From Acrocarpospora macrocephala (GTDB taxonomy: Bacteria > Actinomycetota > Actinomycetes > Streptosporangiales > Streptosporangiaceae): a stretch of DNA of 64,000 bases. This document shows positions 8,887 to 15,746 of the stretch, in pieces. Under the pieces are notes generated by a model. The model was not told where the DNA came from and made no database searches. It saw nothing but the letters and a program-made list of their open reading frames with translations. Within the stretch, counting starts at the first letter, position 1; the number at the start of each line of letters is the position of its first letter. Location of the stretch: assembly GCF_009687865.1 (NCBI RefSeq), contig NZ_BLAE01000055.1:1-64000 (forward strand), in the 5' to 3' direction. The position numbers and the translations under genes are program-made.

Positions 8887-10257
8887 ATGTCCTCTGAACA
8901 GATCCGCCTGAACCTCCTACAGCAGCTCGACGCGATAAGCAGCCCTGACGATGCTGTAACTCTTCAGATTGCGTTGGCCAGGGAGATTCAAGCGGCTGAA
9001 CGAGAGAGGAGCGAGGATAACGATTGGCACAGGCATCTTCTGCGACTAGTGGGTGACGCTCTTACACGTAGAGTGCTAGATCGCCACACCATTAGAGTGC
9101 TTGGGCAAGATCGTCTTCGGGCAGCACACCTTTCAAGCCAAGATAAAGACTTCGAGGTTGTACTCAATACCGCCCGTGATTATGCCAGCTCTGGCATAAT
9201 GCCGATAGTTTCTGACCTCACGCATCTGATTGCCACCGGTGACATCATTGCCGTAACCAATGGCCATATCCATATCGTTGAATGCAAGAATCGCCAGGCA
9301 TCGATAAGCCAGCCTCGGGGGCGGCATTTGCGACAGTGGCAGCGCGCTCAGCAGGCAGCCAAATACTTGACCCATGGCCATGTGATTAGTAATCAGGGTG
9401 AGGTGAAAGTTTCATTCGACGTGGATGAACCCCTTCCTCCGCTCGATGCCGTAGCCAAATGTATTGATGATGCCTGGGCCGACCCAAAGGGTTCTGCACT
9501 TGTGGATATTGGTGATCGTGATCGCATTCTAGCCATATGGGTTCGAGACTTGCCCGTAAAAGAAGTTGTCGGCCATTTGTCAAATGATCCAGCGGGTTGG
9601 ACCATGCCCGCATGGGCATGGTTTTCGCAGGCAGTCGACAACCCGGATCCATTTAGGGCAAATCCCTACAATCTACCAATGTCGGCTGACTATCGAGCGG
9701 CATTGGCGGAGAGCGAGCTAATCCTTGCACACTTTGTAGATTTGGGGGTGCTTGAGTATGAGGGAATACACGGTGGTCGTGAAGTACGCATCCGCGTATA
9801 TCGAAAGTCCGGAAGTTCCCACATCCAGGCCAGGCTTGGTGAGCGCGTTATGGACGTTTCCGACCGATTCGTTGATCAGATACTATTCGACTTCATGCCG
9901 CTGCCTGGCGTGCGATCCATGATCTTGCAGATGTTGGATCAAGTCGGAGATATCGATGAACAAACACCGCAGGAAGAAGCCACGGAATGGGCTTCTCCTA
10001 CTGTGAATGCAACACACTCTTTCGTCTATCCCTCGTCGCCATTTGACTCAGAGCCAGTCGCTGTTTCTAGCCTAGGGATGTTGGAGCAAATTGGGGTAGC
10101 CGTGCCATTCGATGAGTTGGCCGCCTACGCAGAAAGCAACAACGAAGACATTACCCTAACTGCAGTTATCCAGAGAGACGGGAATGCTTGGAAGTTGGAA
10201 CTAGTGGAAGCAGATTCGGAGGAATACCTCACGCGTGGGCTGAATAGTGACAACTAG
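8887..10257 (+). CDS. Unnamed protein with a PD-(D/E)XK nuclease-like core
   Basis: A 456-residue protein with no family name I can assign. Residues 90-140 resemble a PD-(D/E)XK core: SDLTHLIATGDIIAV with D119, then HIHIVECKN with E132 and K134, the spacing seen in restriction-type nucleases and in sensor proteins with inactive cores. Residues 1-60 are helical, and the 300-residue C-terminal part has no motif I know. It is AT-rich, has no recognisable partner in the same operon, and sits beside two other nucleic-acid-related genes in the tRNA-Pro element. A defence role is inferred from context only. Confidence 0.6.
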   Translation: MSSEQIRLNLLQQLDAISSPDDAVTLQIALAREIQAAERERSEDNDWHRHLLRLVGDALTRRVLDRHTIRVLGQDRLRAAHLSSQDKDFEVVLNTARDYASSGIMPIVSDLTHLIATGDIIAVTNGHIHIVECKNRQASISQPRGRHLRQWQRAQQAAKYLTHGHVISNQGEVKVSFDVDEPLPPLDAVAKCIDDAWADPKGSALVDIGDRDRILAIWVRDLPVKEVVGHLSNDPAGWTMPAWAWFSQAVDNPDPFRANPYNLPMSADYRAALAESELILAHFVDLGVLEYEGIHGGREVRIRVYRKSGSSHIQARLGERVMDVSDRFVDQILFDFMPLPGVRSMILQMLDQVGDIDEQTPQEEATEWASPTVNATHSFVYPSSPFDSEPVAVSSLGMLEQIGVAVPFDELAAYAESNNEDITLTAVIQRDGNAWKLELVEADSEEYLTRGLNSDN

Positions 10258-10404
10258 AGTGAGTATGTGGCGTCGGCAAAGTCGGCCCTAAGGCTAGTCA
10301 CGTCGCCCCGTACTCTGACCTGCGCCACGATACGCCAGGCGGCCGGGAAGTGAATTCCTCCAGACTCGCTATCTGCCACTACACCACAGCTGCCAACGAT
10401 CGCC

Positions 10405-11085
10405 TTACTGCGGTGCGCACATTCCATAGCTGGGGTGGTAACACAGTAAGAGAAGTTCGATGGCTTGGAGCACGTCCGTGACGCTATGGGTTACGTCGTG
10501 GGTTGCTCCGTCTCGGTTGATCAAGATCGTGTACAGGCCCGCCTGATTCCCACCGATGATGTCGGAGGCCGGGTTGTCTCCGATCATCCATCCGCCGTCG
10601 GCGATGGTCGCACCGCAACGGGAGGCGGCGATCGCGAAGAGTCTGACATCAGGCTTGCGGACGCCCTCGGTTCCCGAGATGGCCCAGCCGTCCACCACCT
10701 CAGCGAGACCGGTCCGCTGGATCTTCCCCAACTGGTTATCAGCCATACCATTCGTCACGATCCCAAGACGCCACCCAGCCCTCCGGAGAACAGTCAGCCC
10801 GTCAAGCACCTCTGGGCGACAAGAGACGAGGTCCGGCATCCGCTGACGGTATCGAGCCCACAGCGTGTCAACAGGCTCGACCATGCCGAAGCGTTCCCGC
10901 ACCATGGCGAAGAACGTGGCGCGGTGGGGCACCTTGCGCCCGACCGCGATCAACCAAGCGAACCCCTCGCTCCCAAGCCCGTGATCGGCGGTGAACTCTC
11001 GCGCCCAAACGCCGAACGCCTCGTCTAGGTCGATGAGGGTGTTGTCAAGATCTAGGAGGGCGAGACGTTGCACGATGGTGATCAT
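10405..11085 (-). CDS. HAD-family hydrolase
   Basis: A 226-residue haloacid dehalogenase-like phosphatase. Motif I is LLDLDNTL (D12, D14), motif II is IVTNG, motif III contains VRKPD, and motif IV is MIGDNPASDIIGG. The substrate cannot be told from sequence; members dephosphorylate small metabolites. I place the start at ATG 11085. A much longer reading frame runs upstream, but the family begins at this Met. The preceding small gene (11045-11320) overlaps it by 41 bases. GC content here is higher than in the nuclease genes to the left. Confidence 0.88.
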   Translation of the reverse strand: MITIVQRLALLDLDNTLIDLDEAFGVWAREFTADHGLGSEGFAWLIAVGRKVPHRATFFAMVRERFGMVEPVDTLWARYRQRMPDLVSCRPEVLDGLTVLRRAGWRLGIVTNGMADNQLGKIQRTGLAEVVDGWAISGTEGVRKPDVRLFAIAASRCGATIADGGWMIGDNPASDIIGGNQAGLYTILINRDGATHDVTHSVTDVLQAIELLLLCYHPSYGMCAPQ

Positions 11086-11320
11086 AGTTCCTATTGCCAA
11101 GCCATCCCCCGCGCTCCCACTCGGCCACCGTGACCGGACGCAACTCGGTAGCGTCTCGGAAGCATGCGGGGTAGAGCAGGTTCTCGGGAGCGGCGTCGCC
11201 GTTCGGTACGAACGGGTCGGGCACGGCCAGCGCCGGCACCTCGACCACCACGTGCCACTCGGCCGGTCCGCATTGTCCGATGATCGAGCCGGCCGCCATC
11301 CGCAGGCCAGAAACGGGCAA
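11045..11320 (-). CDS. Small protein, truncated paralogue of the 13674-14006 product
   Basis: The segment GSIIGQCGPAEWHVVVEV, then LLYPACFRDATELRPVT and EWE, parallels GSVIDECGPGEWSIVIEV, then MLYPVCFRDASEIRAVS and EEW in the protein at 13674-14006. The first 40 or so residues of that paralogue (MTKKIKYNDV and on) are absent here; the frame opens directly before the shared part. The tail overlaps the HAD hydrolase start. Function unknown. The pair shows duplication within the element, this copy being the decayed one. Confidence 0.55.
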   Translation of the reverse strand: MPVSGLRMAAGSIIGQCGPAEWHVVVEVPALAVPDPFVPNGDAAPENLLYPACFRDATELRPVTVAEWERGGWLGNRNYDHHRATSRPPRS

Positions 11321-11326
11321 ACCAAA

Positions 11327-11360
11327 GACCCGGTCTCCGCGCGCACGCGGAGACCGGGTC
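11327..11360 (-). terminator. Perfect 15-bp hairpin
   Basis: GACCCGGTCTCCGCG (11327-11341) and its exact complement (11346-11360) enclose a 4-base loop CGCA. It lies 16 bases past the stop of the small membrane ORF (reverse strand) and just upstream of the small paralogue gene, so it probably terminates transcription between them. No T run follows, as is usual in actinomycetes. Confidence 0.75.
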
Positions 11361-11375
11361 GGGCCGGTTGGCTGG

Positions 11376-11495
11376 TCAGTGGTGGGCGATCCACCAAATG
11401 GCCAGGTGGATCGGTGCGGCGGCTATGGCCGCGGCTATGCCGCGGATAGCGGCGATCAGCGCGATGCGGGGCAGGCGACGAACAAGCGAGGGCAT
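11376..11495 (-). CDS. 39-residue membrane peptide
   Basis: This reverse-strand ORF begins at ATG 11495 after a GGAAGGGG-like SD with rather long spacing. It encodes MPSLVRRLPRIALIAAIRG and then a hydrophobic stretch AAAIAAAPIHLAIWWIAHH. Three Arg at the N-terminus followed by a hydrophobic helix suggest a single-span inner-membrane peptide with the N-terminus inside. The perfect hairpin directly downstream supports a real transcription unit. Small membrane proteins of this kind are common in conjugative actinomycete elements, but I cannot name a family. Confidence 0.5.
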   Translation of the reverse strand: MPSLVRRLPRIALIAAIRGIAAAIAAAPIHLAIWWIAHH

Positions 11496-11647
11496 GATGA
11501 GAGAGCCCCTTCCGTTGGAGGGCGCCTCGGCGTCCGCGCCGGTAACCCCTGAGAAGGTGGTGCGGACGCCGATGAAGTGGCGCAGCCGCCCCGGAGGGGG
11601 CGGCCTGATCATCACCTTGGAGCGCCAGACCCATTTGTGCGCAAGAT

Positions 11648-11674
11648 TCTTACAAACTCTTACACGGCCCTACA
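11648..11674. promoter_or_regulatory. Three TACA-containing repeats at 10-bp spacing
   Basis: TCTTACA at 11648 and 11658 and CCCTACA at 11668 repeat with exact 10-bp phase. Further TTTACA and CTTACA copies occur at 11701 and 11751. They lie in the 290-bp gap between the divergent small membrane ORF and the HTH-TPR gene, where an operator would be expected. Confidence 0.4.
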
Positions 11675-11786
11675 GGGCCTTCCAACAGGGCATTCGATGC
11701 TTTACAGGCGCTGACTACTGCGAACATCTACTGACAGCTGCCGCTTCCACTTACACTTCCTGACAACATGCGATACTACTGTCGAC

Positions 11787-12602
11787 ATGAGCGAACCAGC
11801 CGCCATCCCCCGCAACGACGCGACCGCCCCGCTGGACGCCCTCAGGCAACGGTTGCAGTTGCTTCACGTCACCGCGGGCGAACCCAGCACACGAACAATC
11901 TCCAAGCGCACCAAGAGCGAGGTCAGTCACACCACCGTCGCCCAAGTGCTGCGCGTCCTGCCCAACCTCAGGTGGCCGCAGCTCGAACACGTCGTCAAAG
12001 CCCTCAGCGGCGACGCCAAGACGGTGAGTGAATTTCACCGCCTGTGGATCAAGACACGCCAGATAGGCCGCGCACCCCACGGATCTACGCCAGACATCGA
12101 TACGCGACAGGAGAAGACCGATTCCGATCGCCGCAATGAAGCATGGAGATGGCACGCTCTAGAGCCTGTAGCAAGGGAACTCGCGGCCACCGGTCACTAT
12201 CGCCTTGCGCGGGCTCTTCAAGTTCAGATTCATGACGCCCTGACTAGCCACTACACCATTGATGATCCTGTTCTCCTGAGGGCTCGGGCACTGCTCGCGG
12301 AGTGGACCGGTAAGGCTGGCAACCACATCGCCGCCCGCAACCTCTTCACCAGTCTGCTCGCCGCCTACCTTCGCGTCGAAGGCCCCGACCATCCCCAGAC
12401 GCTGGATACCCGGCACAGCCTCGCTCTTTGGACGGGAAACGCTGGCGATGCCAAGGCTGCCCGCGACCAGTTCGCCGCCCTGCTCTCTGACTACCTTCGC
12501 GTTCTGGGTGCCGAGCATCCCAGCACCCGGTCCACCCAGGACAACCTCGCCCAATGGACCGAAAGGGACGCGCTTCGGGTTGAGGGAGAGCAAGAGGACT
12601 GA
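11787..12602 (+). CDS. HTH regulator with TPR repeats
   Basis: A 271-residue protein. Residues 15-75 resemble a helix-turn-helix (ISKRTKSEVSHTTVAQVLRG-like turn, then a KALSGDA segment). Residues 115-260 hold about three TPR-type helical pairs with repeated ARDLF/QFAALLSDYLRVLG-EHP-T patterns, as in TPR_10/12 proteins of actinomycetes. No SD is evident; the ATG follows a TACTACT box, so translation may be leaderless. The gene lies in the element between the phased repeats and pentapeptide debris. A regulatory role is inferred. Confidence 0.7.
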   Translation: MSEPAAIPRNDATAPLDALRQRLQLLHVTAGEPSTRTISKRTKSEVSHTTVAQVLRVLPNLRWPQLEHVVKALSGDAKTVSEFHRLWIKTRQIGRAPHGSTPDIDTRQEKTDSDRRNEAWRWHALEPVARELAATGHYRLARALQVQIHDALTSHYTIDDPVLLRARALLAEWTGKAGNHIAARNLFTSLLAAYLRVEGPDHPQTLDTRHSLALWTGNAGDAKAARDQFAALLSDYLRVLGAEHPSTRSTQDNLAQWTERDALRVEGEQED

Positions 12603-12950
12603 TCAGGACGCTCTTGATCTTTCCGTGTCGCTCGACATTCGCTGGATTACGGTGTAGGGCCCTTGGTTAATTTGCTCACGGATGACCGGTTCCCTTCGGG
12701 GGTGACCGATCCTTCGGCCACTCCGGACTCGCTGGTCTCCACCAGGCGCCCTCTCTGCAGTGACCTCCAGCTGCCATCCGTACGGCCACGGGGTGAGCCC
12801 AGTAAGGGTCGCCCCGTCGAACACGGCAAGCCTTATCACAATCTCTTCGGTTGGGCTCCACCCGTCGTCAGGCTGAGAAGGTCACGCCGCCGAACCATGC
12901 ACGCCCGGAGAAGGTCGCCTCGTTGAACAGTGCGTAGAGGTCGACCCCCT
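12603..12950 (-). pseudogene. Pentapeptide-repeat protein remnant
   Basis: Reverse-strand reading gives LYALFNEATFSGRAWFGGVTFSA and a stop (12868-12950), then RLAVFDGATLTGLTPWPYGW in another frame (12603-12839). Both carry the A-x-F/A(N/D)LxG pattern of pentapeptide repeats, and the second resembles the usual capping tail of actinomycete members. The pieces do not join into one frame, so I read this as decayed coding sequence downstream of the terminator at 12997. Confidence 0.5.
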
Positions 12951-12996
12951 TCCCCGGCGTGCCGTGGCGTCGCGGATCTTGCCGAGCTGACCGAAG

Positions 12997-13031
12997 AGCC
13001 CTCTCCCGTCAACGATCGTCAGGAGAGGGCT
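12997..13031 (-). terminator. Terminator of the DUF2637 gene
   Basis: AGCCCTCTCC (12997-13006) and GGAGAGGGCT (13022-13031) form a perfect 10-bp stem with a 15-base loop, 24 bases after the DUF2637 stop on the reverse strand. Confidence 0.75.
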
Positions 13032-13054
13032 TGCGATCATCACGACCTGGAATG

Positions 13055-13681
13055 TCAGGCGAGTTGCCGTGGGCTGATGGCGGATACGATCTGCCTCACC
13101 TTGCGGCGGTCGACACCATGTTTTTCTGCGAGAAACCGTTGTGACAGCGGCCTCCCAGGCCCGTTGAGGCTGGCCACGTAGTCGGCGAGGATCGCCTCCT
13201 CGGTGGACTGCGCCACTATGGTACCGATGGTTCCGACATGCACCAGAGCCGACCCGATCTCGTCCCGCGCCGGATTCTCCCGTTCCTGCGGGTCCGTCGA
13301 CGCGACACGTCGAGTCAGCATCATGAGTAGCTCGAAGGATCCGACCAAGGCCACCGCGGGCCACGCGCTGACGAGCGCGCCCACGATGCCGTGGTTCATG
13401 CCGTGCGCCACATTGGCGCCGACGGTGGCCACGATACCCACGCCGAGACTCCACTTGGCCAGCCCTGGCACATGCCGGCCGCTACGACTGGCATCAAGAA
13501 TCACCATCGACGCCGCCCAAATGAGCCCGTCCATCGTGAACGGGACCAATCGCGCGGTGATGCCCGACTCGCCATGGGAGCTGACGAGTTCGTAGGCGTG
13601 CTGGTAGGAGATCACAGCCGCAACGGCCGCGACCGCGAGCACGGCAAGCGCCGTAGTAATGCGCGTGAGTCGCTCAGCCAT
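13055..13681 (-). CDS. DUF2637 membrane protein (Spd-like)
   Basis: A 208-residue protein with four hydrophobic helices in the first 130 residues (TALAVLAVAAVAAVISY, then GLIWAASMVI, a GIVATVGANVAHG segment and AWPAVALVGSFELLMML). This is the DUF2637 arrangement found in integrative and conjugative elements of actinomycetes, where related proteins are annotated as SpdB-like plasmid-spread proteins. The C-terminus (ADYVASLNGPGRPLSQRFLAEKHG) looks like a winged-helix. I start at ATG 13681; it overlaps the upstream small gene by eight bases. It is the best surviving backbone gene of the element. Confidence 0.82.
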   Translation of the reverse strand: MAERLTRITTALAVLAVAAVAAVISYQHAYELVSSHGESGITARLVPFTMDGLIWAASMVILDASRSGRHVPGLAKWSLGVGIVATVGANVAHGMNHGIVGALVSAWPAVALVGSFELLMMLTRRVASTDPQERENPARDEIGSALVHVGTIGTIVAQSTEEAILADYVASLNGPGRPLSQRFLAEKHGVDRRKVRQIVSAISPRQLA

Positions 13682-14006
13682 GAGCCAACTCCTCATGGAC
13701 CTTGAACCACTCCTCGTCGCTGACCGCGCGGATCTCGCTCGCGTCGCGGAAGCACACGGGATAGAGCATGTCCTCCGGACCCGCATCGGAGACGCTGGGG
13801 TCCGGCTCAGCCAGCACGGATACCTCGATGACGATGGACCACTCGCCGGGACCGCATTCGTCGATGACCGATCCCGGCAGCCACGCCCATGAGTCCCCAT
13901 CGGCCTCGTCGGCGCCGGGCAGGGGGTATCGCACCAAAACCGGGGCGTCTACTGGGAACAGGGCTCCATCGGCGGTGACATCGTTATACTTGATCTTCTT
14001 GGTCAC
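13674..14006 (-). CDS. Conserved small protein of the element
   Basis: A 110-residue acidic protein starting at GTG 14006, six bases after GAGAGGAG. It has a basic start (MTKKIKYNDV), then VLVRYPLPG, GSVIDECGPGEWSIVIEV and LYPVCFRDASEIR. No domain is recognised. A truncated paralogue lies at 11045-11320. It is the first gene of a two-gene operon with the DUF2637 gene, overlapping it by eight bases. Its position near attR suggests a backbone function of the element, otherwise unknown. Confidence 0.7.
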   Translation of the reverse strand: MTKKIKYNDVTADGALFPVDAPVLVRYPLPGADEADGDSWAWLPGSVIDECGPGEWSIVIEVSVLAEPDPSVSDAGPEDMLYPVCFRDASEIRAVSDEEWFKVHEELAHG

Positions 14007-14026
14007 AGGGACTCCTCTCCCGCCTG

Positions 14027-14057
14027 GGGGAGCCGCGGGAGCCAATTCGGGGAGCCA
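14027..14057. promoter_or_regulatory. Right cluster of GGGGAGCCA-like repeats
   Basis: GGGGAGCCG (14027), CGGGAGCCA (14036) and GGGGAGCCA (14049) mirror the pair at 239-259 near attL. They are candidate integrase arm-type sites. Confidence 0.45.
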
Positions 14058-14164
14058 ATGCCTTCTAACTCCCGCCGACTCACCGCGACCCCCTCAGGGC
14101 GTTGGTGCAGGTGAGGAACACCCCGTCCGACTCACTTCGACCTGGATCGACTCACTGGAGTTGC

Positions 14165-14209
14165 TTCGGGACGAAGAGGCCGTGGGTTCAAATCCCGCCA
14201 CCCCGACCC
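14165..14209 (+). repeat. attR: second copy of the tRNA-Pro 3' end
   Basis: Identical to 130-174 over 45 bases. It lacks the 5' half of a tRNA, so it is not a gene. It marks the right end of the integrated element. Confidence 0.92.
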
Positions 14210-14230
14210 ATGTGATGTCTCAAGACATCA

Positions 14231-14261
14231 GAAACCCTCGAACCTACGGTTCGGGGGTTTC
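14231..14261 (+). terminator. Probable original tRNA-Pro terminator
   Basis: GAAACCCTCGAACC and GGTTCGGGGGTTTC pair around loop TAC and are followed by a T-rich run. It lies 21 bases after attR, where the chromosomal tRNA terminator would have been before integration. Confidence 0.75.
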
Positions 14262-14343
14262 TTTCTGTTTTGGGGTTGGTAGTCGCGGCTGGGGTCGATG
14301 GTCCCATCCCACATGCCCGGCGGGAGGTCCGTGTGTGGTGAAT

Positions 14344-14463
14344 GGATGGTTCGCTGGACTCGGTGCGCTCGACCTTCTGAACACGCACGGTCACTCCGCG
14401 TTCGAATTGCAGCGCCATCGCCTCATCGGTCTGCCAGCGAACGGGGTCACCGGAGGGTTGGAC
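14344..14463 (-). pseudogene. Lipoprotein gene fragment (repeat copy A)
   Basis: This 120-bp segment matches 16521-16641 at roughly 90% with one base missing. On the reverse strand it encodes MALQFERGVTVRVQKVERTE, the same stretch as residues 45-64 of the lipoprotein/HNH chimera. The missing base breaks the frame upstream, and nothing recognisable follows. The remainder of 14262-14486 holds no gene I can support. Confidence 0.7.
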
Positions 14464-14486
14464 ACCTCTGTAGGGCTATCGGGGGT

Positions 14487-15575
14487 TCAGTGGATCAGGC
14501 GTTCGTAGCGAGGGCTCAACTGGTAGGAACGGATCTTGCGAGCCGAGTCGTGGATCTCCAGCAGTCCGTCTTGGACCCATCGACGGGCAAGGGGGGCAAC
14601 CGTTCGCGGGCTGAGGCCCAGGTGGGAGGCGATCTGGGCACTGGTCACGATCCCGTGGTCGCGAAAGAGCTCGAGCAACCGGCGGGCGCGCGGATCGAGC
14701 TGCCGCAACGCCGCCGAATCGTCACGGCCGGAGACGGCGCTGCCTGCCTGGGCCTCGGTTACGCGGACGCGGACCGCACCCAGGGCATCCGCCATGCTCA
14801 CACAGAAGAAGCCCACGAAGCCGGTGATGTCCGCCTCCGCACGCCCCAAGTAGTAGTTGTGCGAAGGACCAACCGTCAGCGCCGCGTAGTACGCCGTGAG
14901 ATCGCGGGCATAATGCTCCTCCAGGGAGTAGATACCCTTCAAGCCGTAGCCAGCCCGGTGCAACACCAGCGTGGTCAGCAGGCGGGCTGTACGCCCGTTG
15001 CCGTCGTAGTACGGGTGGATCGTGGCGTACTGGTAGTGCGTGATGGCCGCGACGATGGGAGCAGGCAACTCCCGTCTCTCCAGCTGCTCGTTGATCCACT
15101 CGAAGAGGCCGGCCATGAGGACAGGCACGTCCCCGGCCTCGGGCGGCATGTAGACGATGCGTCCGGTGGCGGCATCCCGGATGACGTTCTGGCCAGGCCG
15201 GTAGGGTGAGGGCCTCTCCATGCCATCTTGGACCAGCCCATGGACGCGGCGCATCTTCGTCTCGTCGATCGGCCCTGTGGCTGCGGCCAGGGATTCGACG
15301 TATTCGAGCGCGCGATAGTAGTTGCGCACCTCCACCTCGTCACGCTCTCGTCCCGGGAAGTGCGCTCCCTGCAGTGCCTCGCTGACCTGCGCCTGGGTGA
15401 GCCGGTTACCTTCGATCTGCGTGGAGTAGTGGGTCGCGGTGAGCTTGGCGGTCTGGCGGAGCCCGGCCAGCACCTCTACGTTGATGGGCAACTCCATGAT
15501 CGCCTGACGGTCTCCTTCGATGGCCATCAGCGCCGTGGCGATCGACGGTGAGATGGTGAAGTTGGGCGTGAACAC
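14487..15575 (-). CDS. Fic-domain protein
   Basis: A 362-residue Fic protein, family of AMP-transferases. The Fic motif HPYYDGNGR is at residues 187-195, with the catalytic His first. An inhibitory motif STQIEGN (51-57) precedes the Fic core, as in self-inhibited class II members where its Glu blocks ATP binding. The C-terminal 80 residues form a winged helix (ITSAQIASHLGLSPRTV-like). Start GTG 15575 has a TATCAT box seven bases upstream and little SD, so it may be leaderless. Together with the HNH chimera it sits between two copies of a lipoprotein fragment. Confidence 0.92.
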   Translation of the reverse strand: MFTPNFTISPSIATALMAIEGDRQAIMELPINVEVLAGLRQTAKLTATHYSTQIEGNRLTQAQVSEALQGAHFPGRERDEVEVRNYYRALEYVESLAAATGPIDETKMRRVHGLVQDGMERPSPYRPGQNVIRDAATGRIVYMPPEAGDVPVLMAGLFEWINEQLERRELPAPIVAAITHYQYATIHPYYDGNGRTARLLTTLVLHRAGYGLKGIYSLEEHYARDLTAYYAALTVGPSHNYYLGRAEADITGFVGFFCVSMADALGAVRVRVTEAQAGSAVSGRDDSAALRQLDPRARRLLELFRDHGIVTSAQIASHLGLSPRTVAPLARRWVQDGLLEIHDSARKIRSYQLSPRYERLIH

Positions 15576-15746
15576 CCTTCAATGATACGCGATCACGTTG
15601 ATAAATGTCGAATAAATCGTCGATAAAACGGTCCCTACAAGCCTGCCCAAGCACCGCGTGCAACGGGTCGAGGCTAGGCCAGCAATACCCTCGCAGCCAC
15701 ACGCCACAGCCGATCGGACTGTAACGTCACCACCGCTCCTAATTGA

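Noticed and set aside
10258-10404. Possible tRNA-like sequence near 10340-10395
   Set aside because: I could not fold a cloverleaf with consistent stems; only short complementary stretches are present.
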